This document shows positions 26,183 to 35,344 of a stretch of 64,000 bases of DNA, piece by piece. Under the pieces are notes generated by a model. That model saw only the letters and a list, made by a program, of their open reading frames with translations, had not been told where the DNA came from and searched no databases. Position 1 is the first letter of the stretch; each line of letters opens with the position of its first letter. The translations under genes were made by a program, and so were the position numbers. Source of the stretch: Verrucomicrobiota bacterium (GTDB lineage Bacteria; Verrucomicrobiota; Verrucomicrobiia; Limisphaerales; JACRJZ01); assembly GCA_016219875.1 (NCBI GenBank), contig JACRJZ010000047.1, positions 1-64,000 on the forward strand, written 5' to 3'.

Positions 26183-27316
26183 TCAGCGGTCGATGTCGGG
26201 AATCACGAGGTCGAAGGTGGACATGATCGTAACGATATCCGCCACGCGCCAGCCTTTGACGATGTGCGGCAGCGCCGAGAGGTTCGAGAAGCCCGCCGAG
26301 CGGATCTTCACACGATACGGCTTCGGCGTTCCATCGCCGACGAGGTAGAAAGCGATTTCGCCGCGCGCCGCCTCGCAGCGCGAAAGGTAGCGGCCGGGCG
26401 GAATGCGCAGCACGGCAGGTAACTTGGTGCGCACAGGGCCTTCCTTCGGCATTCCGACCAGCGCCTGTTCGATGATCTTGAGGCTTTGACGCATTTCTTC
26501 GAGGCGCACTTTGTAGCGTGCCCAACTGTCGCAGCCATCGCTCACCGCCGTTTTCCACTCGAAGCGGTCATAGACACCGTACTGGTGGTTCTTGCGCACG
26601 TCGTAATCCACGCCGCTGCCGCGCAACGTCGGGCCGGTCACGCCGTAAGCTTTGGCGAGATCGGGCGGAAGGATGCCCACGCCTTTGGTGCGTTCCTGGA
26701 TGATGATGTTGCCGGACAGGAGCCGTTCGTATTCTTCAATGAGCGGCTTGAAGTACTCGCAAAATTCGCGTGTGTCCTTGACGAAGTTTTCTTCCACGTC
26801 CTCCATCAAGCCGCCGGGGATGATGTAGTTCATCGTCAGGCGCTGGCCGCAGGTCTTCTCGAAGATGTCGTTCACCTTCTCGCGGTCGCGGAACCCGTAG
26901 AGAAACGGCGTGAAGGCGCCCAGGTCCATGCCGAAGACGCCCCACCAAAGCTGGTGTGACGAAATGCGCGTCAGCTCGGACAGGATCACGCGCACGTATT
27001 CGGCGCGTTCGGGCACGGCGATGTTGCAGGCCTGCTCGACGGCCATCGCCCAGCCCCAGTTGTTCATGTGGGCGGAGAGGTAGTCGAGGCGCGAGGTCAG
27101 GTGGGTGAACTGCACCGCCGTCTGGGCCTCGCCCATTTTCTCAATGCCGCGATGCACGTAGCCGAGGTGCGGCGACATGCCGAGCACGGTTTCGCCGGCC
27201 AGCCGGGTGACGAGGCGGAGCACGCCGTGGGTGGACGGATGCTGCGGCCCCATGTTGACGAAATACTCGTCGATGGTCGGCGTGGCGACCGGGGTGGTGG
27301 GAGCGAGGACGTTCAT
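26183..27316 (-). CDS. nuoD: NADH-quinone oxidoreductase subunit D
   Basis: 377 aa, 49-kDa-type subunit at the quinone site. Diagnostic pieces are NMGPQHPSTHGVLRL (residues about 21-35, with the quinone-site His), GYVHRGIEKM, RTKGVGILPP and GYGxR-like PTLRGSGVDYDVRK. It ends FDLVIPDIDR, the canonical NuoD C-terminus. It is encoded separately from NuoC, not fused. A repeat element, rather than nuoE/F/G, lies between it and nuoH. Confidence 0.96.
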   Translation of the reverse strand: MNVLAPTTPVATPTIDEYFVNMGPQHPSTHGVLRLVTRLAGETVLGMSPHLGYVHRGIEKMGEAQTAVQFTHLTSRLDYLSAHMNNWGWAMAVEQACNIAVPERAEYVRVILSELTRISSHQLWWGVFGMDLGAFTPFLYGFRDREKVNDIFEKTCGQRLTMNYIIPGGLMEDVEENFVKDTREFCEYFKPLIEEYERLLSGNIIIQERTKGVGILPPDLAKAYGVTGPTLRGSGVDYDVRKNHQYGVYDRFEWKTAVSDGCDSWARYKVRLEEMRQSLKIIEQALVGMPKEGPVRTKLPAVLRIPPGRYLSRCEAARGEIAFYLVGDGTPKPYRVKIRSAGFSNLSALPHIVKGWRVADIVTIMSTFDLVIPDIDR

Positions 27317-27328
27317 CGAGGCGGAAAA

Positions 27329-27940
27329 TCAATACGGTCTTTTGACCATCTGATGGAGGTCATCCGCGTAATCCTTTCGGAGCGGGTGGCCGGTCCAGGT
27401 GTCGTCGAGCAGAATGCGGCGAAGGTCCTGGTGTTTGTTGAACTTGATGCCGAACAGGTCGAACACCTCGCGCTCGTGCCACTCGGCGGTGGGCCAGAGA
27501 TCGCTCACGGTGTCGATGGCAGCCTCGGCGCGCGGGATGTCCGTCACCAGCGCGACTTCGCGACCGTCGGTGAAGTTCGTCAGCGCATAGACCATCTCAA
27601 AGCGGTTTTCCTTGATGAAGTCAGTGGCTGTCACCAGCAGGCAATAGTCGAAGCCAACTTCCTTCAGCTTCTGGGCGAACGCGTGAATGTTCGCTGCGGG
27701 CACACGGAAGGCGGGCAACTTGCCGTTCAGTTCCCAAGTCGCACCAGTGCCAAGCACCTTCTGCAACTCGTCCCGCAGCGCGATGATCTTGGGATCAGGT
27801 GGCGGAGGCGGGGGCGGAACAGGCTTCGCAGACGCCGGCGCAGCCGGCGCAGGAGCAGCGGCGGGCGCGGCGGGCTTCGCCGGAGCCGGAGTTGCGGGAG
27901 TCGGTTGGGCCGGTTGGGGAGGGGAGGATTCGTTGCTCAT
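27329..27940 (-). CDS. nuoC: NADH-quinone oxidoreductase subunit C
   Basis: 203 aa, 30-kDa-type peripheral subunit. The conserved core is [20 protein letters not shown] followed by GHPLRKDYA. The first 50 residues are an unusual Pro/Ala-rich stretch, probably disordered, ahead of the folded domain that begins near [11 protein letters not shown]. The ATG overlaps the nuoB stop by 4 bp. Confidence 0.95.
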   Translation of the reverse strand: MSNESSPPQPAQPTPATPAPAKPAAPAAAPAPAAPASAKPVPPPPPPPDPKIIALRDELQKVLGTGATWELNGKLPAFRVPAANIHAFAQKLKEVGFDYCLLVTATDFIKENRFEMVYALTNFTDGREVALVTDIPRAEAAIDTVSDLWPTAEWHEREVFDLFGIKFNKHQDLRRILLDDTWTGHPLRKDYADDLHQMVKRPY

Positions 27941-28539
27941 CGGCCGCTGTAGTCTTTCATTGGGTCGAGAACACCGTGTTCAAACGGCCAAGGAGGCAGC
28001 GGTCGCGGTTCGCGGAAAGCGCCCTCGCTCCTGATCTTTTCTTGAAGCGTCATCAACGCGTGGAGCAAGCCTTCGGGCCGCGGCGGGCAGCCCGGCAAAT
28101 ACACGTCCACGGGGATGACTTTGTCCACGCCTTTCACGACGGAATAGTTGTCGTAGTAAAACGGCCCGCCGCTGACGGTGCAGGCACCCATCGCCAGCAC
28201 CCACTTCGGTTCGGGCATTTGCTGATAAAGCAGGCGCAGGCGGCTGGCCATTTTGTAAACAATAGTGCCGGCCACCACGATCATGTCCGCCTGCCGCGGC
28301 GTGGCGCGGGCGACCTCGAAGCCGAAGCGTGACCAGTCGTGCCGCGACGCGCCGGTGGACATCATTTCGATGGCGCAGCAGCTCGTGCCAAACGTGAGCG
28401 GCCAGAGCGAGTTCGAGCGCGCCCAGTTGAGCAGCGACTCAAACTTGGTGAGCAGGAAGCCGCCATCAGGCATCGGGAGCCGGTGCTGTGGCAGCTTTTC
28501 CGCCACGGATTTGGTTTCGGGTAACGTCTCTACTGCCAT
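27937..28539 (-). CDS. nuoB: NADH-quinone oxidoreductase subunit B
   Basis: 200 aa. Holds the terminal cluster N2. Adjacent Cys54-Cys55 in [12 protein letters not shown], the Cys in [11 protein letters not shown] and the Cys in LPGCPPRPE are the four ligands. ATG 28539 gives the normal length. The first bases overlap the end of nuoA by 10 bp. A longer upstream frame is an accident of nuoA coding sequence. Confidence 0.96.
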   Translation of the reverse strand: MAVETLPETKSVAEKLPQHRLPMPDGGFLLTKFESLLNWARSNSLWPLTFGTSCCAIEMMSTGASRHDWSRFGFEVARATPRQADMIVVAGTIVYKMASRLRLLYQQMPEPKWVLAMGACTVSGGPFYYDNYSVVKGVDKVIPVDVYLPGCPPRPEGLLHALMTLQEKIRSEGAFREPRPLPPWPFEHGVLDPMKDYSGR

Positions 28540-28892
28540 ACGAGGTATTTCTTCCGCCAAGCGTACACGAGGCCGAACACGAGAATGGCCAGGAACACCG
28601 CGCCCTCCACCAACGCGAACACGCCAACCTTCTTCAGCACGACCGCCCACGGGAAGAGGAAGATCACTTCCACATCGAAGACGAGGAACAGCAACGCGAA
28701 GATATAGTATCCCACGTTGAACTGACCCCACGCTCCGCCGAACGGGATTTCGCCGCACTCGTACGGCGAGGTCTTCTTCGCGTCCGGCGCGCTGGGCGCG
28801 ATCAGCCGCGAGAACCAAAACGATCCCAGCACGTAGCCAACTCCGACCAGTGCCATGAATCCCAAATAAAAGATGTCCAGGTCTGCTTTCAT
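28530..28892 (-). CDS. nuoA: NADH-quinone oxidoreductase subunit A
   Basis: 120 aa, three transmembrane helices. The loop motif [11 protein letters not shown] and the helix [18 protein letters not shown] carry the conserved Cys and acidic residues of NuoA. First gene of the 11-gene complex I set. The 215-bp gap upstream should hold the operon promoter, but no clear sigma-70 hexamers stood out to me. Confidence 0.96.
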   Translation of the reverse strand: MKADLDIFYLGFMALVGVGYVLGSFWFSRLIAPSAPDAKKTSPYECGEIPFGGAWGQFNVGYYIFALLFLVFDVEVIFLFPWAVVLKKVGVFALVEGAVFLAILVFGLVYAWRKKYLVWQ

Positions 28893-29107
28893 GGTGCAGA
28901 AAAAAGTCGGGCGAGAATCTCAGGGTATCGCCGAGGGGATGCAAGGATTTCCTCCGAAGACCGGCTCCAACGGATGACTTAAATCAAGGCGGGTGAGAAT
29001 TAGGGTCCGCCCAGCCAAGGTTGGGATGACATGGATTGAGACCAGTTGGGACGACGCGCGGAGCCTGGGACTCCGTCAAGAGGAACGGCACGCCGAAACG
29101 AGCCAGT

Positions 29108-30571
29108 TCAGGGAACCCGCAACGCCCGGTCGAGCCGCTGCCACAATTCCTCCGGTTCCTCCAATCCAACCGAGAGCCGGATCAAGTAACGGGAGACGCC
29201 GCACGACTCCGCCCAGTCGAGTTCGGTGTAGTGCGCGAGCAGCGTGAAGGGGCAGGCCAGTGTGAACACGGTGCCGAGACTTGGCCCTTTGCAGACGGCC
29301 ATGTTGTCATAGATGCGCGCGGACGTCATCTCGGCGTTCTTGGGGAGGAAGGTGACGAGTGACCCCCAGCCGCCTTGCGGACGGCGCACGGCTTCATACA
29401 CGTCGCTGAATTCCCATTTCGGATACCACACGCGCTCGACCGCCGGGTGGTTGCGCAGGCGCTCGGCGATCAGCAGGCCGTTGGCGTTGTGGCGGAGCAT
29501 GCGGTGGGGAAAGTTGCGCGCCTGCGTCGTCAACACCACCGCGTCTTCTCCCCAGAGCAGTTCCTCGTGCTGCGAGCGCACGATGGCCTTGAGTTCCGAG
29601 TAGAGATCGGAGCGGGGATTGCAGATCAGCCCGCCGCCCATCACATCGCAGGTGCCGGCGACGTATTTCGTCAGGCTGGTGGCGATCAAGTCAGCGTAGC
29701 GGCCGAGGTCCACGTTCACCGGCGTGGCGACCACGTCGTCCGCCACCAACGGAATGCGTTGTTTCTGGAGAATCGGAGCAATGCGGCGCACGTCGGCGGA
29801 GCCAAGCAGTGGGTTGCCGGGAATCTCGCAGAAGCACGCGGCCAGCGGCTGGCTTTGGACGAGCGCGCGAAGATCGTCGGTGATGGTCGCCAAGTTGTGG
29901 AGCAAGGTGCCGCCGTGTCCGAATTTCTGCTGCAGCTTAAGCGTATCGACGTAGGGGAAGCCAAGCTGCGCCGTGGGCCGGCCTGGACTGCGCTGCATGA
30001 TGGCCCGCAACGCGGCAAACTGCGCAGCCATCCCCGTGGGCGCGAGGAAGACGTCAGTTTCCGAACAATGGTAAAGCCCGGCCAGTTGCCGGCGGATCAA
30101 GCGACGGGCGGCGTCAGCGTCCGCAGTATCGCGTCGCCCGGCCAAGGCGGCTTCGGCCTGTCGAGTGGGGACAATCAGACCTGTGTGCTGCCAAAATGCC
30201 TTCAAGGCCAGGGTGCCGGCTTCGTTCGTGACGACGCCAAAGATTTCACCATGTGGCACGACCTTCGCCGTCTCACCGCTTTGCTGCTTGATGAATTGCG
30301 CGCACCTTTCGGCAACACGCGCTGACGGAAACGGCAGGCAAGGCCGGGAGCCTGCAATGCCACGCGCGAGTTCCCCGATCAGCGGGTGAATCACGAAACG
30401 CGGGTAGCCGCACTGGAGCCGGTTCATCACCTCGGGCTTCTTCTCCTCGTAGCCCACCACGTCCTGCCAGCGCGGCAGGGCCACAGAAACGGCGTGAGTG
30501 GAATCAGGAATCGGCAGGCCGAGTTCGTCAGCTTGCCAGACTGGGTGTTTCAGAAGGTCGCGGGCGATCAT
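29108..30571 (-). CDS. Cystathionine gamma-synthase, fungal STR2/Met-7-like
   Basis: 487 aa PLP enzyme, about 100 residues longer than bacterial MetB. The PLP lysine is in ATSLTKYVAGTCDVMGG. The N-terminal region (VVGYEEKKPEVM, then LQCGYPRFVIHPLI) resembles the extra N-terminal domain of fungal cystathionine gamma-synthases (STR2/Met-7) as I remember them. The likely reaction joins activated homoserine and cysteine to cystathionine. It lies behind a second Cys/Met-metabolism enzyme and an Rrf2 regulator on the same strand. It is an ordinary G+C gene. Confidence 0.75.
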   Translation of the reverse strand: MIARDLLKHPVWQADELGLPIPDSTHAVSVALPRWQDVVGYEEKKPEVMNRLQCGYPRFVIHPLIGELARGIAGSRPCLPFPSARVAERCAQFIKQQSGETAKVVPHGEIFGVVTNEAGTLALKAFWQHTGLIVPTRQAEAALAGRRDTADADAARRLIRRQLAGLYHCSETDVFLAPTGMAAQFAALRAIMQRSPGRPTAQLGFPYVDTLKLQQKFGHGGTLLHNLATITDDLRALVQSQPLAACFCEIPGNPLLGSADVRRIAPILQKQRIPLVADDVVATPVNVDLGRYADLIATSLTKYVAGTCDVMGGGLICNPRSDLYSELKAIVRSQHEELLWGEDAVVLTTQARNFPHRMLRHNANGLLIAERLRNHPAVERVWYPKWEFSDVYEAVRRPQGGWGSLVTFLPKNAEMTSARIYDNMAVCKGPSLGTVFTLACPFTLLAHYTELDWAESCGVSRYLIRLSVGLEEPEELWQRLDRALRVP

Positions 30572-30579
30572 TCGCGTGA

Positions 30580-30608
30580 AGCCGATAAAGCGTTGAAGCG
30601 TTGAAGCG
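30580..30608. repeat. GCGTTGAA short array
   Basis: AAAGCGTTGAAGCGTTGAAG, about 2.5 units, in the 56-bp gap between the two trans-sulfuration genes. It is the same GTTGAAG unit type that flanks the S23 cassette at 42775 and 43362. Confidence 0.55.
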
Positions 30609-30627
30609 GGGCGCGTCCAGAACAGAA

Positions 30628-31788
30628 TTACATTCCCAGCACCGCTTTGATCGCCGCGTCGATGTCGCGGCGCAGGTCTTCCACGTCCTCAATGCCGACG
30701 GAGAAGCGGATCAATCCGTCGCCGATGCCGACCTTCAGTCGCACGTCGCGCGGCACGGAGGCGTGGGTCATCGTCGGCGGGTGGCAGACCAAGCTCTCCA
30801 CACCTCCCAGGCTTTCGGCCAAGGTGAACAACTGCAGCTTGCGGCAGAACGCCAGCGCCTTCGTTGCGGAGCAGTCCAGTTCGGCGATGATGATTCCCGA
30901 GCCGCCTTTCATCTGCCGGCGGGCCAGCTTGTATTGCGGATGACTCGGCAGGAACGGGTAGCGCACCCTGCGCACGCCCTGGCGTTTCTCCAGCCAGCGG
31001 GCCAGCGCCAGCGCGTTGGCGCAGTGGCGTTCCATGCGCAACGCGAGCGTTCGTTGTCCGCGCGCCGTGAGCCAGGCATCAAACGGCGATGGCTGCAAGC
31101 CCAGCGCCTTCTGGGCGAAGATCATTTTCTCCTGCCAGGCTTTGTCGTTGGTCGCCACGATGCCGCCGAGGCAGTCGCTGTGTCCGTTGACGTACTTCGT
31201 GGTGCTGGAGAGCGAGAGCGTCGCGCCCAGTTCGATGGGACGCTGGAGGTAGGGCGAGGCGAAGGTGTTATCGACCAACGACACCGCCCCGACTTCGGTC
31301 GCGACTTGGCTCAGGCCCGCGATGTCCACGACCTTGAGCAACGGGTTGGTCGGGCTTTCGAGCCAGAGCATCGTTGGGCACTGGCGGCGGATTTCGTCCC
31401 AGTTCTCCTTCCGGCTCAGATCGAGGTAGCGAACCTGAACGCCGAACTTGGCAAACACTTTGTCGAAGAGCCGGTAGGTGCAGCCATAGACGTTTTCCTC
31501 CGCCAGGACGAGATCGCCGCTCTGGAGCGTGGACACGACCGCGGTGATGGCCGACACGCCGCTGGCGAAACACGTCGCGTGGCGCGCTCCTTCGAGCGAC
31601 GCGGCGCTTTGCTGGAGCAGGCGGAAATTGGGATTGCCCGAACGCGTGTAGTCGAAGCCGTCCGGGTTCCCACTTTGGAACGTGGAAGTCAAATAGACCG
31701 GCGGCATGACGGCGCCCGTGGCGCCCGAGAAGCCGCAGCTCTCATGGACCGCGCGCGTGGTGAAGCCGTTTCTGTTTTCAGGTTTCAT
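30628..31788 (-). CDS. Cystathionine gamma-synthase / gamma- or beta-lyase (Cys/Met PLP family)
   Basis: 386 aa, standard MetB/MetC length. Seen: the phosphate-site YTRSGNPN, ATCFASGVSA, VDNTFASPYLQRPIELGA and the PLP lysine in SSTTKYVNGHSDCLGG. C-terminal LIRFSVGIEDVEDLRRDI is typical. Whether it makes or cleaves cystathionine, or is an O-acyl-homoserine sulfhydrylase, cannot be decided by eye. ATG 31788 is chosen; an upstream extension overlaps the neighbouring regulator gene. Confidence 0.9.
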   Translation of the reverse strand: MKPENRNGFTTRAVHESCGFSGATGAVMPPVYLTSTFQSGNPDGFDYTRSGNPNFRLLQQSAASLEGARHATCFASGVSAITAVVSTLQSGDLVLAEENVYGCTYRLFDKVFAKFGVQVRYLDLSRKENWDEIRRQCPTMLWLESPTNPLLKVVDIAGLSQVATEVGAVSLVDNTFASPYLQRPIELGATLSLSSTTKYVNGHSDCLGGIVATNDKAWQEKMIFAQKALGLQPSPFDAWLTARGQRTLALRMERHCANALALARWLEKRQGVRRVRYPFLPSHPQYKLARRQMKGGSGIIIAELDCSATKALAFCRKLQLFTLAESLGGVESLVCHPPTMTHASVPRDVRLKVGIGDGLIRFSVGIEDVEDLRRDIDAAIKAVLGM

Positions 31789-31802
31789 TCGTTGCCAGAG
31801 AT

Positions 31803-32264
31803 TCAAATCACATAGTCCGCTCCTCCGACCGCTTCGCCGCGGAGTTTTCGCGCGCGTTCGCATAGGTCAGCTACGGTCACGTTGTCCAGCACTTTCAAGA
31901 TGGCCTCGCGCACCTCTTTCATCACGCTACGGATAGCGGCTTGCACTTCGTCGGGACCGTGGCGATGGCGCGCAGATCGTTCGGCCAGCACCGGCGTCGG
32001 CCCCAGCGCGCCCTCGACGTGCCGGATCAGCGCCGCCAGCGTGATTTCTTCCGGCGGTCGCGCGAGTTGGTAGCCGCCCGAAACGCCGCGCCGGCTCTCG
32101 ACAAACCCGCCCGACTTCAGGTCGTTCAGAATCTGCTCCAGGAACCGCTTCGGGATGTCCCGCTGTTCGGCGATGGCCTGGATGCGCACGATGCCCCGGT
32201 CGTAGTTCTCACCCAGGACAATCAACGCTCGCAAGGCGTATTCACCACGCAGCGACAGTTTCAT
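31803..32264 (-). CDS. Rrf2-family transcriptional regulator (CymR-like)
   Basis: 153 aa. The winged-helix core KLSLRGEYALRALIVLGEN, IPKRFLEQILNDLKSGGFVES, RRGVSGGYQLARPPEEITL is a classic Rrf2 N-terminus. The three Fe-S cysteines of IscR are missing (only one Cys, near the C-terminus), which favours a CymR-like cysteine-metabolism regulator. It is the first gene of the minus-strand trans-sulfuration block and divergent from the sulfate cluster, so control of both is likely. ATG 32264 is preferred over TTG 32276. Confidence 0.9.
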   Translation of the reverse strand: MKLSLRGEYALRALIVLGENYDRGIVRIQAIAEQRDIPKRFLEQILNDLKSGGFVESRRGVSGGYQLARPPEEITLAALIRHVEGALGPTPVLAERSARHRHGPDEVQAAIRSVMKEVREAILKVLDNVTVADLCERARKLRGEAVGGADYVI

Positions 32265-32275
32265 AGACGGCGGCA

Positions 32276-32290
32276 ATGTAGAATCTACAT
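32276..32290. promoter_or_regulatory. Perfect palindrome ATGTAGAATCTACAT, candidate operator
   Basis: Seven-base arms with a single central base. It lies 12 bp upstream of the Rrf2 regulator ATG and in the shared gap with the divergent sulfur cluster. Position and symmetry suit an autoregulatory site. No second full copy was found in the gap, so binding by this regulator is an inference. Confidence 0.5.
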
Positions 32291-32376
32291 CGGGTTAATC
32301 AAGAATTTGTTTTGGCCAGCCAGATGATAGATTCACTCCAAATTCAGGTTGAAGCGAATTATCTGCATATTCTCTA

Positions 32377-32405
32377 TTGACATGGTGTAGTTTTCTCTTC
32401 ATCTT
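32377..32405 (+). promoter_or_regulatory. Weak candidate promoter for the sulfate cluster
   Basis: A consensus TTGACA at 32377-32382 is followed, after a 17-base spacer, by CATCTT, a poor -10 box. It lies in the AT-rich divergent gap, 25 bp before the yezD-like start. The -35 match is good; the rest is unconvincing. Confidence 0.3.
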
Positions 32406-32429
32406 CGCGCTGTTGAAACTGAAACGGCG

Positions 32430-32609
32430 ATGAATACGCTGAAAACAAAGCAAGAAACCGATGCCGCCTGGCTGAAGATTGTGCTGCAGCAGATCGGCTC
32501 GCTGCATTACGGCGTGGTGCAAATCATCGTCCACGACGGCCGCGTCACACAGATCGAGCGGACGGAGCGCGTGCGCTTGGACAAGCAACCGCTCACTTAC
32601 GAAATTTGA
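32430..32609 (+). CDS. YezD-like small protein (DUF2292)
   Basis: 59 aa. WLKIVLQQIGSLHYGVVQI followed by VHDGRVTQIERTERVRL matches the compact DUF2292/YezD fold, with its 'V-x-D-G-x-V-x-Q-I-E' strand pair. Relatives are often found beside sulfate-assimilation genes, as here. Biochemical role unknown. It is the first gene of the plus-strand sulfur block, 88 bp before the porin. It is easily missed because of its size. Confidence 0.8.
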   Translation: MNTLKTKQETDAAWLKIVLQQIGSLHYGVVQIIVHDGRVTQIERTERVRLDKQPLTYEI

Positions 32610-32696
32610 AACCTACCAGACCTCTGGCGGCGACACACAACACCAGTGAACTGACCGAACCATCGGAAGCCATCCTGACCATGAAAAACACAACCA

Positions 32697-34238
32697 ATGA
32701 AGTTCAACAAACTGGTGCTCGCCGCCGTCGTGCTGGGAGCCCAAACCGTCAGCTCCAACTTGCGGGCGGACGCCGCCACTGACCAACTCGACGCGCTCAA
32801 AAAGCAAATCGAACAGCTCACCGAAAAAGTGCTCATCCTCGAAAAACAAGCCACCACCGCGAAGATCCAGCAGGCGCCTGCTGTCTCGCTGAACACGAAC
32901 GGCCTCGCCGGCGTGGCCGCCGATCCGAGAGTCGAGCAACTCGACCAAAAGGTCCGCATCCTGGAACGCCAGCGCGAACTCGACCTGGAATCCGCCGCTG
33001 AAAAGGCCAAACAGACCCCGCGTGTTTCGCTCGGCGCGAACGGCTTCTCCGTCACGTCCGCCGATTCGAACTTCGTGTTCAAGGTGCGCGGCTACGTGCA
33101 GGCCGATTCGCGCCTGTTCGCGAGCGATCATGTGGGCAGCACGGCCAACGACACCTTCCTCATCCGCCGTGCCCGTCCGATTCTCGAAGGCACGCTTTAC
33201 GAGAAATACGACTTCCGCGTGATGACCGACTTCGCAACCGGCATCAACAGTTCTGCCGCGAACAACGGCTTCCTGCAAGACGCCTATCTGAACGCCCGCT
33301 TTCTGCCGGAATTCCAGGTGCAAATCGGCAAGATGAAGGAACCGGTCGGCCTGGAGCGCCTCCAGTCCGGCGCGAACCTGCTCTTCGTCGAGCGCGGCTA
33401 CCCGACGCAACTTGTGCCCAACCGCGACGTGGGCCTGCAAATCCAGGGCGACCTCTTCGCCGGCAAGCTCCGCTACGAAGCCGGCGTCTTCAACGGCGTG
33501 GGCGACGGTGCCAGCGGCGATGTCGATGCCTCCGATGACGAGAAGGACATCGCGGGCCGCCTTTTCGCGACGCCGTTCAAAGACAGTGGCACAGACGCGT
33601 TGCGCGGACTCGGCTTCGGCGTGGCGGGCACTTACGGCAACCAGGACGGCGCGGGTCTGGTTAGTAAATACAAGTCGCCCGGCCAGCAGCAATTCTTCGC
33701 TTACCGCAGCGGCGCCGGCACCGCGACGGCCCCGAACGTCGTGGCCGACGGCGACCACTGGCGCGTCTCTCCGCAAGCCTCTTACTACTGGGGACCGTTC
33801 GGCCTGTTCGGCGAGTATGTCATCTCCGACCAGCGCGTCCGCCGCGACGCCGGGACTTCCAGTTTCGCCCACGTGCAAAACACCGCTTGGCAGGTGGCCG
33901 CGTCCTTCATCCTCACCGGCGAGGAAGATTCCTGGAAAGGCTTCACGCCGAAAAACCCCTTCAACCCGGCCAAGGGCGGCTGGGGCGCGTGGCAGCTTGC
34001 CGCCCGCGTCGGGCAGTTCGACGTGGACAATCGCGTGTTCTCCACCAGCGGCAGCCTCGCCGACTCCGCGACTTCAGCCAGCGGCGCGACCTCCTGGTCC
34101 GTCGGCCTCAACTGGTATTTCAACAAAAACGTGAAACTGAACTTCGATTACGAGCAAACCGACTTCACCGGCGGCACGAGCGCCTTCCTGAAGAACAGCG
34201 AAAAAGTCTTCTTCACCCGCGCCCAAGTCTCCTTCTAG
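32697..34238 (+). CDS. Outer-membrane porin, OprO/OprP-like
   Basis: 513 aa. A signal peptide (about 26 residues, ending before TDQLDALKK) is followed by a coiled coil with heptads around QLDALKKQIEQLTEKVLILE and a second around VEQLDQKVRILERQ. The beta-barrel has alternating aromatic strands such as FKVRGYVQADSRLF and ends in Phe (RAQVSF), the usual outer-membrane sorting signal. The domain matches phosphate-selective porin O/P. Its place before sbp suggests sulfate entry, but the ion preference is not proven. Confidence 0.88.
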   Translation: MKFNKLVLAAVVLGAQTVSSNLRADAATDQLDALKKQIEQLTEKVLILEKQATTAKIQQAPAVSLNTNGLAGVAADPRVEQLDQKVRILERQRELDLESAAEKAKQTPRVSLGANGFSVTSADSNFVFKVRGYVQADSRLFASDHVGSTANDTFLIRRARPILEGTLYEKYDFRVMTDFATGINSSAANNGFLQDAYLNARFLPEFQVQIGKMKEPVGLERLQSGANLLFVERGYPTQLVPNRDVGLQIQGDLFAGKLRYEAGVFNGVGDGASGDVDASDDEKDIAGRLFATPFKDSGTDALRGLGFGVAGTYGNQDGAGLVSKYKSPGQQQFFAYRSGAGTATAPNVVADGDHWRVSPQASYYWGPFGLFGEYVISDQRVRRDAGTSSFAHVQNTAWQVAASFILTGEEDSWKGFTPKNPFNPAKGGWGAWQLAARVGQFDVDNRVFSTSGSLADSATSASGATSWSVGLNWYFNKNVKLNFDYEQTDFTGGTSAFLKNSEKVFFTRAQVSF

Positions 34239-34273
34239 CCTGAGCAACTCTTGAATCTCAAACGAACAACGAC

Positions 34274-35278
34274 ATGAACTCCTTCAATTTCCTCAAGACC
34301 GCCAGCCTAGCCCTGGCCCTGGCCTCCGCCGCCCAGGCCAAAGACATCAAGCTCCTCAACGTCTCCTACGACCCGACGCGTGAACTCTACCAAGAGGTCA
34401 ACGCCGCGTTCGCCAAGTCGTGGAAAGCGAAAACCGGCGACACCGTCACGATCCAGCAATCTCACGGCGGCGCCGGCAAACAAGCCCGTGCGGTCATCGA
34501 CGGCCTCCAAGCCGACGTGGTCACGCTCGCCCTCGCCTACGATATTGACGCCATTGCAGAGAAGGCACGGCTTTTCCCCGCCGACTGGCAAAAGCGCCTT
34601 CCGCACAACAGCGCGCCCTACACCTCGACGATCATCTTCCTCGTGCGGAAGGGAAATCCGAAAGGCATCAAGGACTGGGACGACCTCGTGAAGCCTGGCG
34701 TCTCCGTCATCACGCCCAACCCGAAAACCAGCGGCGGCGCGCGGTGGAATTACCTCGCCGCCTGGGGCTACGTCCTGGAGAAGACCGGCAACGACGAGGC
34801 CAAGGCCCGCGACTTCATCGCCAAGCTCTTCAAAAATGTCCCTGTGCTCGACTCCGGCGCGCGCGGCGCGACGACCACCTTCGTCCAGCGCGGCATCGGC
34901 GATGTGTTCATCTCGTGGGAGAACGAAGCCTTCCTCGCGGTGAAAGAATTCGGCGCGGACAAGGTGGAAATCATCGTCCCCTCCGTCAGCATTCTCGCGG
35001 AGCCGCCGGTGACGGTGGTGGACAAGTTCGCCAAGAAGCATGGCACCGAAGCGGTGGCCAAAGCCTACCTCGAATTCCTCTACTCGGACGCGGGCCAGGA
35101 CATCGTGGGCAAGCACTTTTACCGTCCCCGCTCCGAAAAAGCGGCGGCCAAGTACGCCAACGTGTTCACGAAGCTCAAGCTCTTCACCATCGACGAAGTC
35201 TTCGGCGGCTGGCAGAAGGCGCAGAAGGCCCATTTCAACGACGGCGGCGTCTTCGATCAAATCTACAAACCGCAATAG
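34274..35278 (+). CDS. sbp: Periplasmic sulfate-binding protein
   Basis: 334 aa. Signal peptide cleaved after AQA, before [17 protein letters not shown], the hallmark start of Sbp/CysP. Ligand-contact regions include [17 protein letters not shown] and [20 protein letters not shown]. It delivers sulfate (or thiosulfate) to CysTWA. The permease genes follow, with one hydrolase gene in between. Confidence 0.95.
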   Translation: MNSFNFLKTASLALALASAAQAKDIKLLNVSYDPTRELYQEVNAAFAKSWKAKTGDTVTIQQSHGGAGKQARAVIDGLQADVVTLALAYDIDAIAEKARLFPADWQKRLPHNSAPYTSTIIFLVRKGNPKGIKDWDDLVKPGVSVITPNPKTSGGARWNYLAAWGYVLEKTGNDEAKARDFIAKLFKNVPVLDSGARGATTTFVQRGIGDVFISWENEAFLAVKEFGADKVEIIVPSVSILAEPPVTVVDKFAKKHGTEAVAKAYLEFLYSDAGQDIVGKHFYRPRSEKAAAKYANVFTKLKLFTIDEVFGGWQKAQKAHFNDGGVFDQIYKPQ

Positions 35279-35344
35279 CCGGTGCCGCGCGGTGACGGTT
35301 TAGGTGAACCGCCACTCCGCGTTGAATCTCAGCCTGACCACGAC

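Noticed and set aside
32265..32429. SAM or other sulfur-related riboswitch before the sulfate cluster
   Set aside because: The gap is only 165 bp and lacks the conserved riboswitch core helices; only a palindrome and a -35-like box were seen.
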